Shown: piece after piece, positions 28,412 through 36,094 of the stretch
How positions within the stretch are numbered: position 1 is the stretch's first letter
Layout: every line of letters begins with the position of its first letter
NCBI GenBank assembly: GCA_963817885.1
Contig: CAWFQE010000002.1
Span: 744,001 to 808,000 of the forward strand
Direction of reading: 5' to 3'
From: CAVOHU01 sp963817885
GTDB taxonomy: Bacteria > Acidobacteriota > Vicinamibacteria > Vicinamibacterales > JAKQTR01
DNA length: 64,000 nt
The notes under the pieces: generated by a model
What the model was told of the DNA's origin: nothing
Seen by the model: only the letters and a program-made list of their open reading frames with translations
The model's database searches: none
Position numbers and translations under genes: made by a program

Positions 28412-28837
28412 GGGTGCTCCACTCCATATCCGTCACGGGTCGGGCTGGCAGAACTGGCGGCCGAGCGCGTCGCCACAAGGAGCCGGGTCGAGGCTTGGAC
28501 GATAGGCGATATCAGGGGCACCGGTGGCTCCCGAGGTCCAGGCTCAACACAACATCCACTTGTGGAACGCGGGAGTCACCGGCTACCAGGCGGAAATCGC
28601 CGCTGCCACCTGCAGTGACTGCGGCAATCGGGGCGATTGTCCTGCGAGGGCAGGAGAGAAGCAAGCGCCTTTCCGCTGCGTGAGTTGCAGGGAGCCGGTG
28701 CAATCGGACCTGCCGAACGGAACCGCGTTGAGCTGCCTGCGCGGCTCGGGAATTGTGGGACTGAGAAGGCGGAGCCTGCCTTCGAGACCTCGCGGTCATA
28801 GTACAATCCCGGTCGTCAGCGCGCCGGAGGAGGCCCG
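28412..28837 (+). other. Intergenic region with the VWFA gene promoter area
   Basis: About 425 bp without a recognisable gene. Near its end, TACAAT (28802-28807) could be a -10 element about 30 bp before the VWFA start, and GGAGGAGG is the ribosome site. A good -35 box is not evident. Confidence 0.35.
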
Positions 28838-31081
28838 ATGCGATCGAGCGCGTCGTACGTTGCGATCCTCGTCTTTGCAGGCAGCCTTGGAACAACTCAG
28901 GCCGATTCGCCAACGGCTCCCCAATCGATCATCCGCCCGCAGACACAGACTCCCGTTTTTCGCTCCGGCGTAGAGCTCATCACCATAGACGCGACAGTCC
29001 TCAGCCGCGGCGGCGATCCGGTCGTGACGCTTGGTCCGGATGATTTCACGGTGCGCATCGATGGGCGTCCGCGCAGGGTCGTCTGGCAACGACTGGTGCG
29101 AGCCGACGAAGGACACACTGATGCGGCCATCGTGCCGGGTGGAGCCGGCGCGCCTGTCGAACCGGTCCTGCCACCAGCAGGGTATGCCGCCGGCACGGCC
29201 CGCCTGTTCGCATTCGTCGTGGACCGCGAAACCATCCCGTACGGCGAGGGCCAGCCAATGCTCGAGGCTGCGACGCGGTTCATAGACGGCCTGCTCCCCG
29301 CCGACCGGCTCGCAGTCTGGGTCTTGCCCTCACCATCAACGCGCGTGGAATTCTCGGCCGACCGGGAGGGCGCCAAGCGCGCGTTGCGCCTGGCCGTCGG
29401 CACCTATCGACAGCCGATCTTCGGGAACGAGTCCAAGGCCGACCAGGCGAAGGCGGAGGGCGTCATCGCCGCCGACTGGCGACAGCGCGCCGAGGTCACG
29501 CTGAAGAACCTGGAAGTCCTGGTGGAGGCGCTCTCTTCCATCGATCACCCGAAACAGCTCGTGCTGATCACCGGCGGTCCGGTGGCGGCCGCAGACGACA
29601 CGTCGGTCATCGCCGGGCTCGGCGCGCGGGCAGCCGCCGCCAGGACGACGATTCACGCCCTGCAGGTTCGGTTGACGCCGTACCAGGCCCGGGCGGATCG
29701 AATGGATGCGTCCGCACCCGTTCAGAAGTTGCTCGACCAGGTCCCGGAGACCCCCGACTCGCTTGACCAGGACCAGTCCGCTGCCGTCATGCTGGCCGGC
29801 ATCACGGGCGGCCTGGCCATCACGCCAGTCTCGGCATCGGTCGGGTTCGACCAACTCAGGCGGGAGTTGTCGGCCAGTTACATCCTCGCAGTCGAGGTCG
29901 AGCCGGCAGACCGTGACGGCCTGGTCCATCGAATCGACGTCACGGTTCGCGATCCCGGATGGGGCGCGAAGGTGCGCGCCCGGCAGTCGTTCCGCCTGGA
30001 GCGAACATCCAGGACGTCGGCTGACACGGGTGCGGTCCAGCCGCAACCCGCTGAATCCACCGGCCGGCCGGCCTCTGAAACTTCGCCGGGCGCTGTCGGT
30101 CTCGCGCCGGCTCCCAGCCCTGCCGGTACGGCCGTCGGCCAGCTCACGAGTCGTCTGGCATCCTACGTCGAACAGTTCGAGCGGGAATTTGCCGCGGTCG
30201 TCACGGAGGAGAAGTGTGTCCAGATCGTCTACCCGTGGCGAGGCAACCCGAAGGGTCCCGACCAGGAGCCGGGCCTGGAGTGGCGGGACGGGTCAGAGGT
30301 TCCGAAGAGGAAGGGCGGCCCGATCATCGCGAGACGTCAACTGCTCTCAGATGTCCTCCTGGTGCAAATCGCGGGACGGCAGTGGATCGCGTATCGCGAC
30401 GTGGCTGTGGTTGACGGCGCCCCCGTTCGCGATCGGACCGAGCGAGTGCGCGACCTCTTCCTGTCGAATGCCTCCGACAGCGACTCCCAATTCAGGCGGA
30501 TTGGCGCGGAAAGCGCCCGCTACAACCTCGGAGACTTCCGGCGCACCCTGAATCTGCCGACGGTGACGCTGTCATTCATGAGGCGGGCCTTCCAGGAGCG
30601 CTTCACCTTCACGCGCGTTGCCGACGAGAAGGTGAACGGGCGAATCAGCCGCGTGCTGCGGTTCAAGGAGCGGACGAGGCCGACTCTGGTCGCCACGGCG
30701 AATGGCGTGGACATCCCGGTCGAGGGACGGATCTGGATGGATGCCGAGGACGGTCGCGTGGTGCGGACTGAGATCCGGTTCGATCGCGGACTCGATCTCG
30801 TCGAACGGAGGGCGCGGGCCAATAGCACGACCGGCGCGACCGACTACGTGACAGATTCGATCCAGAACGGCGAGCAGCGGTCGTCGATCCAGGTCGAGTT
30901 TGGGTCGCTGCCGGATCTGGGGATTCTGGTCCCGGTTCAAATGTGGGAGTGGCACGAAGGAGTCAACCAGCCAGGGCGAATGCCGACCGACAAGTCTGCG
31001 TTGCAGTCGCTCTCGACCTACTCGAACTTCCGGCGCTTCCAGGTGTCGACGAGCGAGCAGCTGAAGAAGCACGAGCCGTGA
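28838..31081 (+). CDS. Exported VWFA-related protein of the acidobacterial type
   Basis: This 747-residue exported protein has a signal peptide (YVAILVFAGSLGTTQA). The N-terminal PVFRSGVELITIDATVLSRGGDPVVTLGPDDFTVRIDGRPRRV is the hallmark of the VWFA-related acidobacterial domain (TIGR03436). A von Willebrand A-like fold follows (LFAFVVDRETIPYGEGQPMLEAATRFIDGLLPADRLAVWVLP and LVLITGGPVAA). After a Pro/Ala linker at about residue 400, the second half (YVEQFEREFAAVVTEEKCVQIVYPW... to FRRFQVSTSEQL) is a separate domain often found fused in this lineage, with no known function. No frame breaks. It is a useful taxonomic pointer to Acidobacteriota. Confidence 0.85.
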   Translation: MRSSASYVAILVFAGSLGTTQADSPTAPQSIIRPQTQTPVFRSGVELITIDATVLSRGGDPVVTLGPDDFTVRIDGRPRRVVWQRLVRADEGHTDAAIVPGGAGAPVEPVLPPAGYAAGTARLFAFVVDRETIPYGEGQPMLEAATRFIDGLLPADRLAVWVLPSPSTRVEFSADREGAKRALRLAVGTYRQPIFGNESKADQAKAEGVIAADWRQRAEVTLKNLEVLVEALSSIDHPKQLVLITGGPVAAADDTSVIAGLGARAAAARTTIHALQVRLTPYQARADRMDASAPVQKLLDQVPETPDSLDQDQSAAVMLAGITGGLAITPVSASVGFDQLRRELSASYILAVEVEPADRDGLVHRIDVTVRDPGWGAKVRARQSFRLERTSRTSADTGAVQPQPAESTGRPASETSPGAVGLAPAPSPAGTAVGQLTSRLASYVEQFEREFAAVVTEEKCVQIVYPWRGNPKGPDQEPGLEWRDGSEVPKRKGGPIIARRQLLSDVLLVQIAGRQWIAYRDVAVVDGAPVRDRTERVRDLFLSNASDSDSQFRRIGAESARYNLGDFRRTLNLPTVTLSFMRRAFQERFTFTRVADEKVNGRISRVLRFKERTRPTLVATANGVDIPVEGRIWMDAEDGRVVRTEIRFDRGLDLVERRARANSTTGATDYVTDSIQNGEQRSSIQVEFGSLPDLGILVPVQMWEWHEGVNQPGRMPTDKSALQSLSTYSNFRRFQVSTSEQLKKHEP

Positions 31082-31137
31082 CAGGTCACGTCGCGGCGAG
31101 CGATTGCCAGGCCCTGAGCCTTGGGCCATGAGCCTGG

Positions 31138-31391
31138 TCAGTCGCAGCCAACCGCATCTCCGTCGTCGGCATGGAGCGCGCAGATCTCCCTGACCGCCGC
31201 CATCACGTCGGCGACCGTGTTTGCGCCGCGGCCGAGGAGATCGAGATCCGATGTGGCGCGGCGGAGCGTGCCGGGCCAGAGCCTGAAGAGCATGGCCCCT
31301 TTTCGGCACGAAGAAATCCGCGAACGCAGACGCGCCGAGCCGATAGAAGCGCCGCTCGACTGCACATTCCGATAGCAGGAGCTGGAACTCA
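31138..31391 (-). pseudogene. Fragment of an AbiEii/AbiGii-type nucleotidyltransferase toxin
   Basis: Read in two frames joined by a +1 step, the minus strand gives FQLLLSECAVERRFYRLGASAFADFFVPK and then AMLFRLWPGTLRRATSDLDLLGRGANTVADVM, ending at 31138. This matches the start of AbiEii proteins (ERFLYRLg-S-----FVLKGA-LF-lW, then the R-T-DLDLLG nucleotidyltransferase motif). Only about 85 residues remain of a usual 220-300, and no AbiEi antitoxin is adjacent. It is a relic of a type IV toxin-antitoxin or phage-defence gene. The neighbouring VOC gene overlaps its upstream edge. Confidence 0.68.
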
Positions 31392-31775
31392 CTGTCCGGG
31401 AGGTGGCTGCCACAGTTCGACCTTGTTGCCCTCCGGGTCCATGACCCAGCCGAACTTCCCGTACTCGGAATCGTCCGTCTTCTCCAGGACGTTGCATCCT
31501 TCGTCCCGAAGCGCCTGAAGCACAGTGGCCAGGTCTTCGACGCGATAGTTGACCATGAAGGTCGACGTGCTGGGTGCGAAGTGCCCACCATCAGCGGCGC
31601 CGATGGACCACACGGTTGTGCCGTTAGTCGGATTCCCCGCGGCATCGGTCCAGGTGAACGCGGTGCCTCCCCATTGCTGGACGTCGATTCCCAGGTGCTG
31701 CTTGTACCAAGCTCTCAGTGCGACAGGGTCGTTCGCGTTGAAGAAGATTCCTCCGATACCTGTGACTCTCTTCAT
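31389..31775 (-). CDS. VOC-family (glyoxalase/bleomycin-resistance fold) protein
   Basis: This 128-residue cytoplasmic protein starts at MKRVTGIGGIFFNANDPVALRAWYKQHLGI, the usual VOC opening. It continues through FTWTDAAGNPTNGTTVWSIGAADGGHFAPSTSTFMVNYRVEDLATVLQALRDEGC and closes with YGKFGWVMDPEGNKVELWQPPPG, where the Glu is a typical metal ligand. The length is that of a single-chain, two-module VOC protein. The start at 31775 has a GGAGG site just upstream; a longer in-frame extension lacks family similarity. Substrate is unknown; VOC proteins include lyases, dioxygenases and drug-binding proteins. Confidence 0.85.
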   Translation of the reverse strand: MKRVTGIGGIFFNANDPVALRAWYKQHLGIDVQQWGGTAFTWTDAAGNPTNGTTVWSIGAADGGHFAPSTSTFMVNYRVEDLATVLQALRDEGCNVLEKTDDSEYGKFGWVMDPEGNKVELWQPPPGQ

Positions 31776-31846
31776 TTGAGCCTCCGAAGTGCGGTCGAGT
31801 TTGAGCGGACTGCGTGTGCGACGCCGGTCATGACCCATGGTACGCG

Positions 31847-32006
31847 TGATCGCGATTCGCTGGAATGGGTGATCACGACCCGCGGGACTGGTGATCATGA
31901 TGCGCTGGAACGGCTGATCACGACGCCGTGGAATGGCTGATCACGACGCCGTGGAATGGCTGATCACGACGCCGTGGAATGGCTGATCACGACGCCGTGG
32001 AATGGC
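31847..32006. repeat. 23-bp tandem repeat (seven units, four perfect)
   Basis: Four identical 23-bp units (31915-32006), each starting TGATCACGACGCCGTGGAAT, follow three degenerate units (31847-31914). Each unit carries a TGATCA palindrome. The period is not a multiple of three and no gene spans it. Multiple short repeats of this sort occur at the ends of some IS21-family elements, but no transposase is near. Confidence 0.92.
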
Positions 32007-32083
32007 TGATGAGGATGGCATGGCGCACGCACCTGCGGATCTGGATGTAGACGGCGGATTCGGGGATCTGTCTGGCTGTAGGG

Positions 32084-32099
32084 CGGGGCTTCAGCCCCG
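32084..32099. repeat. REP-like palindrome
   Basis: CGGGGCT-TC-AGCCCCG is a perfect 7-bp stem with a two-base loop. It resembles widespread GGGGCTTCAGCCCC repetitive palindromes of high-GC bacteria. It lies between the tandem repeat and the toxin-antitoxin operon. Confidence 0.55.
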
Positions 32100-32202
32100 A
32101 CGACGAGCGTCAGCGACGCACCCGCCGGCACACGCGCGAACCGCTTCGCCAGGGCCGAGCGGTCCGCCGACGCGTCACGCGAAGGCGGCGGACCAAACCT
32201 GA

Positions 32203-32234
32203 TGTGACTACATCGTGGTATATTGGTAGTCACA
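32203..32234 (+). promoter_or_regulatory. Promoter-operator of the toxin-antitoxin operon
   Basis: TGTGACTAC (32203-32211) and GTAGTCACA (32226-32234) form a perfect 9-bp inverted repeat around 14 bp that contains TATATT (32219-32224), a likely -10 box. It lies 19-50 bp before the antitoxin start. This layout is expected for autorepression by a Phd/VapC-type complex. A second inverted repeat (GGTCCGCCG/CGGCGGACC, 32161-32194) lies just upstream. Confidence 0.65.
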
Positions 32235-32252
32235 CAAGGAGTTGCATTAGCC

Positions 32253-32525
32253 ATGGAGACGGTAGGGATTCGCGAACTGAAGGCCCACCTGAGTCACCAT
32301 CTCAAGCGCGTCCGTTCGGGCACGCGCGTCGTGGTGACTGAACGGGGCCGGGCGATCGCCACGATCGACGCCATCGCTCCCCCCCGGGCGATTCTGTGGG
32401 CTGGGGACCTCGTGGCAGCAGGACAGGCGAGCTGGAACGGGGGGAAGCCCGAAGGTTCTCGAAGTCCCCTCGAAACGAGGGACCGACGGACGGTGTCCGC
32501 CGTGGTGATCGAGGACCGCCGGTGA
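32253..32525 (+). CDS. Phd/YefM-type antitoxin of a VapBC-like pair
   Basis: This 90-residue antitoxin has the N-terminal DNA-binding Phd/YefM fold (METVGIRELKAHLSHHLKRVRSGTRVVVTERGRAIATI), as in antitoxins opening with IRELK. A flexible C-terminal half should wrap the toxin. The ATG at 32253 follows AAGGAG with an 11-base spacer. The stop overlaps the toxin start (GTGA), the typical coupling that makes antitoxin slightly in excess. A palindromic operator with an embedded -10 box precedes it. Its C-terminal LETRDRRTVSAVVIEDRR runs directly into the toxin gene. Confidence 0.85.
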   Translation: METVGIRELKAHLSHHLKRVRSGTRVVVTERGRAIATIDAIAPPRAILWAGDLVAAGQASWNGGKPEGSRSPLETRDRRTVSAVVIEDRR

Positions 32526-33010
32526 CGCTCTATCTGGATACCAGCAGCCTCGTGATGCTCTACGTCGCGGAACCGGGAAGCGATGCGGTCAGAGCGCTCG
32601 TCACCGCGGCCACCGTCGTGGCCACCTCCGCAGTCGCGTACCCCGAGACCCGAGCGGCGCTGGCCAGGCGGCGGCGAGAAGGGGGCCTCACACCTGCAGT
32701 CTTCGCCCGGGCAAAACGGGCCTTCGAGCGGGACTGGCCGAACTATCTCGCTCTCGCCGCCTCGGCGTCGATCTGTCGGCTGGCGGGTGACTTGGCGGAA
32801 CGGTATCGATTGCGGGGGTTCGACAGCGTGCACCTGGCGTCCTATCTCGAAGTGGCGCGTCGCGCTGGCGCGCTCGACACACGCTTCTCGAGCTACGACG
32901 ATCGACTGAACCGTGCGGCGCGACTGGCTGGGCGCGCCCTGGCGCGGGATCAGACCCGCCGGGTGTCTCCTAGAACCGGCGCCAACCGGCGGCATCACCC
33001 TGATTCGTGA
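32522..33010 (+). CDS. VapC-type PIN-domain ribonuclease toxin
   Basis: This 162-residue PIN-domain toxin starts at a GTG overlapping the antitoxin stop. Acidic catalytic residues appear in order: YLDTSSLVMLYVAEPGSD (first Asp), YPETRAALARRRREGG (Glu), RGFDSVHLASYLEVAR (Asp) and SYDDRLNRAARLAG (Asp). They would bind magnesium and cleave RNA, usually tRNA or rRNA. The tail beyond the last conserved block (RALARDQTRRVSPRTG...) is about 20 residues longer than typical and runs into a nuoN fragment region. The true stop could be closer if a sequence error is present there. Confidence 0.87.
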   Translation: MTLYLDTSSLVMLYVAEPGSDAVRALVTAATVVATSAVAYPETRAALARRRREGGLTPAVFARAKRAFERDWPNYLALAASASICRLAGDLAERYRLRGFDSVHLASYLEVARRAGALDTRFSSYDDRLNRAARLAGRALARDQTRRVSPRTGANRRHHPDS

Positions 33011-33037
33011 CGTCGGGGGACCTGACGAACGCGGCCA

Positions 33038-33172
33038 GCCAGGCGTGGTTCACCTCGATGGCCGCGCTGAAGAACCAGAACCTGCCCATAAAGCCGCCGT
33101 CGGCGGGATGCCGCCCGGGCGACAGCATGAAGAACAGCATCGCGATGGCCGCCGCCGGGTGGCGGGGTACTG
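33038..33172 (-). pseudogene. Short nuoN fragment (duplicate of the one at 35.2-35.8 kb)
   Basis: On the minus strand this reads HPAAAIAMLFFMLS, then after a +1 step the GGIPP-type motif region and GFMGRFWFFSAAIEVNHAWLAAF. It is part of NADH-quinone oxidoreductase subunit N. The DNA is nearly identical to 35490-35615 for about 80 bp, including the same frame-breaking CCCGGGCG. The rest of the gene is absent, and the sequence from here to the next gene (33173-33388) shows nothing recognisable. Confidence 0.75.
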
Positions 33173-33388
33173 CAGAGAGATTCAAGCGCTCGAAACACTG
33201 TGCGGCCTTCCTTGGCGCCTCGTGGGCATTGTGGTACAGATCCGGCGGAGGAATGTCGTTCATGCACCTCGCCTGGCCCGGCCTGGATAAGCGTGACGAG
33301 CGACACCGCTTCTCAGCCCTCGCGTTGATTCGTAGTTACTGATGCCGCTTCCCGATGATCAGATGCGCGTTACGTGAGGAGGGACCCT

Positions 33389-35103
33389 ATGCGGAAAATG
33401 GCCGATCGCGCGTCGTCATCACTCTGTGCGGTGGTCCTGACGACGGCGCTGGCCGGCGCGTCGTGGGGGACGGAGGGCGGCGATCAACGGCAAGCAGAGG
33501 GCGAGCGCACCGGCGCCTCCATTCTCGGCCGCGTCACCGATGCCACGACTCGCCGGCCGCTCGCCTCCGTCCAGGTCCGGCTGCAGCGAGGCACGGGCCG
33601 TCCCGTCTTCGTCTCGACCGACAGCGACGGTCGCTTTGTCTTCACCGGGGTGCCGCCCGGCCGCTACACCGTCGCGTTCCTCAAGAACGGGTTCTCGCTC
33701 CTACGATTCGGACAACGCAACCTCTTCGACGAGACCAGAATCCTCGTCGTGCAAGACGCCCAAGCCGTCGAGCGGCTTACGGTCTCCCTGCCCCCGGGCG
33801 GCGCGATCGAAGGGCGCGTCGTCGATGAGAACGGAGAGCCTCTGGTCGAAGCGACGGTGAGTGCGATGCGCATTCTCTATCAGGCAGGCGGGCGTCGCCT
33901 CGGCGCCGTGGGGAAGCCCGCGCTGACCGACGACCGAGGTCAGTACCGGATTCTACGGCCTCTCGGCCGGTGAGTACCTTGTCGCAGCCGTCATGGGATC
34001 GTCGCCGCCCGGTCCGGTCGGCTTTGCTCCCACCTACTATCCGTCGAGTCCCGACGTGGAGCAGGCGCAACGTGTGCGGGTGCAGGCTGGGACCGACACC
34101 CCGTCAGTAGACATCGCACTGCGCAGTGCCAGGCTGGCCCGCGTGTCGGGACAGTTCGTGACCGCCAGTGGGGCGCTTGAGAGCGGGGCGCACGTCACGC
34201 TGCTGCGCCCGCGCGAGGGCGCCGCCGGCCTGTCGCCCGCCGTGGTGACTGTGGCGCCCGTTCAGCGAGACAGAAGCTTCGTGTTCTCGGGCGTCCCGCC
34301 GGGATTGGTACACGCTCGTGGGCCGTTCGCTGCCGGCGAGCACGCTTGATGGGGTTGCCAGAACTGGACGCGTCGACAGTCGGACGCTGGCCGGCGGCGA
34401 ATTCGGAGTGGCTCGAATCAGTGTTATCGGTGAGGACGTGGCGGGCGTGGTCGTCTCGGTGGCCCCGACGGGACGGGTGAAGGGCCGCGTCGTGCTGGAC
34501 AGCCAGCCGTATCAGGCGACCGGCGGGAACAGGATCGAAATCGTCGCCGTCCCGACAGGTGCGGAGACATCGGCGGCGGGTCCCTCTGCTGACATGCTGA
34601 CGGCCCTTGGCGCGTTCGATATCGCGGGGTTGTCGGGGCGCTTTCTCCTGCGGGTAACAGGCCTTCCCGCCGGGCTCGCACTGGACCGCGTCAACCTTGG
34701 AGGCGAGGATATCACCGATGCCGGCGTCGAGGTCCGGACGGGCGAGATCGTGGGCGATGTCGAAGTGGTGCTGACGTCCCAAGGGACCTCGCTCAGGGGC
34801 AAAGTGGTCGGTGACGGGACCGACGAGGTGGACGGCTGCACGGTGGTGCTGTTCTCGGCGGACCGGCGTCGATGGGCGCTGCCGGCGACACGCTACGTCG
34901 ACGGAACGCGGGCGGCCGCCGACGGGACCTTCACGCTCGACGGTCTGCCGCCCGGCGACTACCTGGCCACCGCGCTCGGGTATGTGGAGAAGGGCCAGTG
35001 GCGCGACGCGGAGTTTCTGGAAGGCGCGGCCAGGGAGGCCACGCCAATCACGCTGCGCGCCGGCGCAAAGCAGAATGTCGTCTTCAGGTGCTCGGGGTCG
35101 TGA
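33389..35103 (+). CDS. Exported carboxypeptidase-regulatory-domain protein
   Basis: Secreted or periplasmic protein of about 570 residues starting at ATG 33389 after GAGGAGGG. A signal peptide (SSSLCAVVLTTALAGASWG) is followed by repeated CarboxypepD_reg beta-sandwich units: ASILGRVTDATTRRPLASVQVRLQ...FVFTGVPPGRYTVAF, IEGRVVDENGEPLVEATVSAM, and near the C-terminus LRGKVVGDGTDEVDGCTVVLF...FTLDGLPPGDYLATAL. Two +1 breaks interrupt it, both at GTACC/GGTAC (33943-33947 and 34307-34311). Deleting one base restores QYGFYGLSAGEYLV and VPPGLYTLVGR. Such proteins are abundant in Acidobacteriota; some are N-terminal parts of TonB-type receptors, but no barrel follows here. The function is unknown. Confidence 0.75.
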
Positions 35104-35201
35104 CGGGGCAGATCCACATCACGTCCTGCCCCCCCGCGGTGCCCTCAGCGCGAGCCGGTCACGATTGATGTTTCGGACCGCCAGCCGCCAGCCCCTGGCC
35201 C

Positions 35202-35217
35202 TAAGCCTTAAGGCTTA
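35202..35217. repeat. 16-bp perfect palindrome
   Basis: TAAGCCTTAAGGCTTA is exactly self-complementary. It lies in an AAGCC-rich patch like those at 18.4 and 21.4 kb, just past the stop of the nuoN relic. Confidence 0.7.
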
Positions 35218-35235
35218 AGCCTGATGAGCCGTCGC

Positions 35236-35822
35236 CTACCGCATCCCCGTCGCCGCCATGCCCACCACGCCCAGCGAGCGCGCGGAAGCCTCCGCGAATT
35301 CGAATAGCGGCCTCGGGTAGACGCCAAGCAGCATCGTCCCGATCAGGGCCACCGCGAGGACCGCGGCCAGCGCCGGGCCAAGCCGCGGCTCTGTGCCCAC
35401 CGTCTCGGTCTTGATCCACATGAAGACGACGACGCGGAAGTAGTAGTAGAGCGAGATGGCGCTGTTGAGCACGCCGATCACGGCCAGCCAGACGTAGTTC
35501 GCATCGATGGCCGCGCTGAACAGCCAGAACTTGCCCATGAAGCCGGCGGTCGGCGGGATGCCGCCCGGGCGACAGCATGAAGAACAGCATCGCAACGGCC
35601 GCCGCCGGGTGGCGGAAATAGAGGCCGCTCAGGTCCTTCAGCTCGTCGCCGATCACAGCCGTAGAGCAGCGACATGCCGTAGAGCAGCAGGCCGAGCGAG
35701 AAGGTCCCGAGTAGGAAGTACTTGACGGCGGCTTCGTTCGACCGGCGGTTGGGCTTGAGCAGCCCCGCCAGGATATAGAACGAGATCGCCATCGTCTCGA
35801 GGCCGATGAAGAGCGTGATGAG
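35236..35822 (-). pseudogene. nuoN: nuoN relic: 5'-truncated and internally deleted
   Basis: The minus strand encodes two separated parts of subunit N of NADH-quinone oxidoreductase. The first is LITLFIGLETMAISFYILAGLLKPNRRSNEAAVKYFLLGTFSLGLLLYGMSLLYG. It passes directly to DELKDLSGLYFRHPAAAVAMLFFMLS, GGIPPTAGFMGKFWLFSAAIDANYVWLAVIGVLNSAISLYYYFRVVVFMWIKTETVG and the natural C-terminus. Roughly 200 central residues (the proton-channel helices) are missing, and the 5' end stops exactly where repeat copy A begins. It cannot make a working subunit. No other nuo gene is present in the window. Confidence 0.85.
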
Positions 35823-35939
35823 GACGATAGGACGCATTAACTGGGGCGTCGCGAGCTGTTGTTAACGCAACGTCCCTTATGCGACACGCGTCCGGGGTCC
35901 GGAACCGCTCCCGGACGGCCCCGGATGCCCGGACACAGC
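35823..35939 (+). repeat. Structured repeat, copy A
   Basis: This 117-bp unit starts GACGATAGGACGCATTAACT. Its first half is a bulged hairpin (ATAGGACG..CATTAAC paired with GTTAAC..CGTCCCTTAT). Its second half is a GC hairpin with GTCCGGG and CCCGGAC arms around a GGAACCGCT-type loop. Copies B and C share order, orientation and about 95% of the sequence. The left end abuts the broken nuoN. Confidence 0.92.
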
Positions 35940-35968
35940 CGGTGGATTTTCGGAACGTAACAAGCCGC

Positions 35969-36087
35969 TTAGATTCCGACTGACATTGGTGTAGTATCTA
36001 CCGCTAGGCTTCACGCTCAAGAAATTCGAGGAATCCGCCGTCCAGGCCCTGGGACGAACGCGGTCTCATCCGCCTGGGCAGGAGGTG
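35969..36087 (+). promoter_or_regulatory. Candidate promoter and strong ribosome site of the six-gene operon
   Basis: TTAGAT (35969-35974) and TAGTAT (35992-35997) lie 17 bp apart, a weak sigma-70-like pair just downstream of repeat A. AGGAGGTGA (36079-36087), a near-perfect anti-Shine-Dalgarno match, precedes the ATG at 36095. No other promoter-like site was noticed before the next intergenic gap at 52,622. Confidence 0.45.
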
Positions 36088-36094
36088 ATTCGGG

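Noticed and set aside
31847..32006. 23-bp repeats as a CRISPR array
   Set aside because: Units are directly head-to-tail without spacers, and no cas genes are present.
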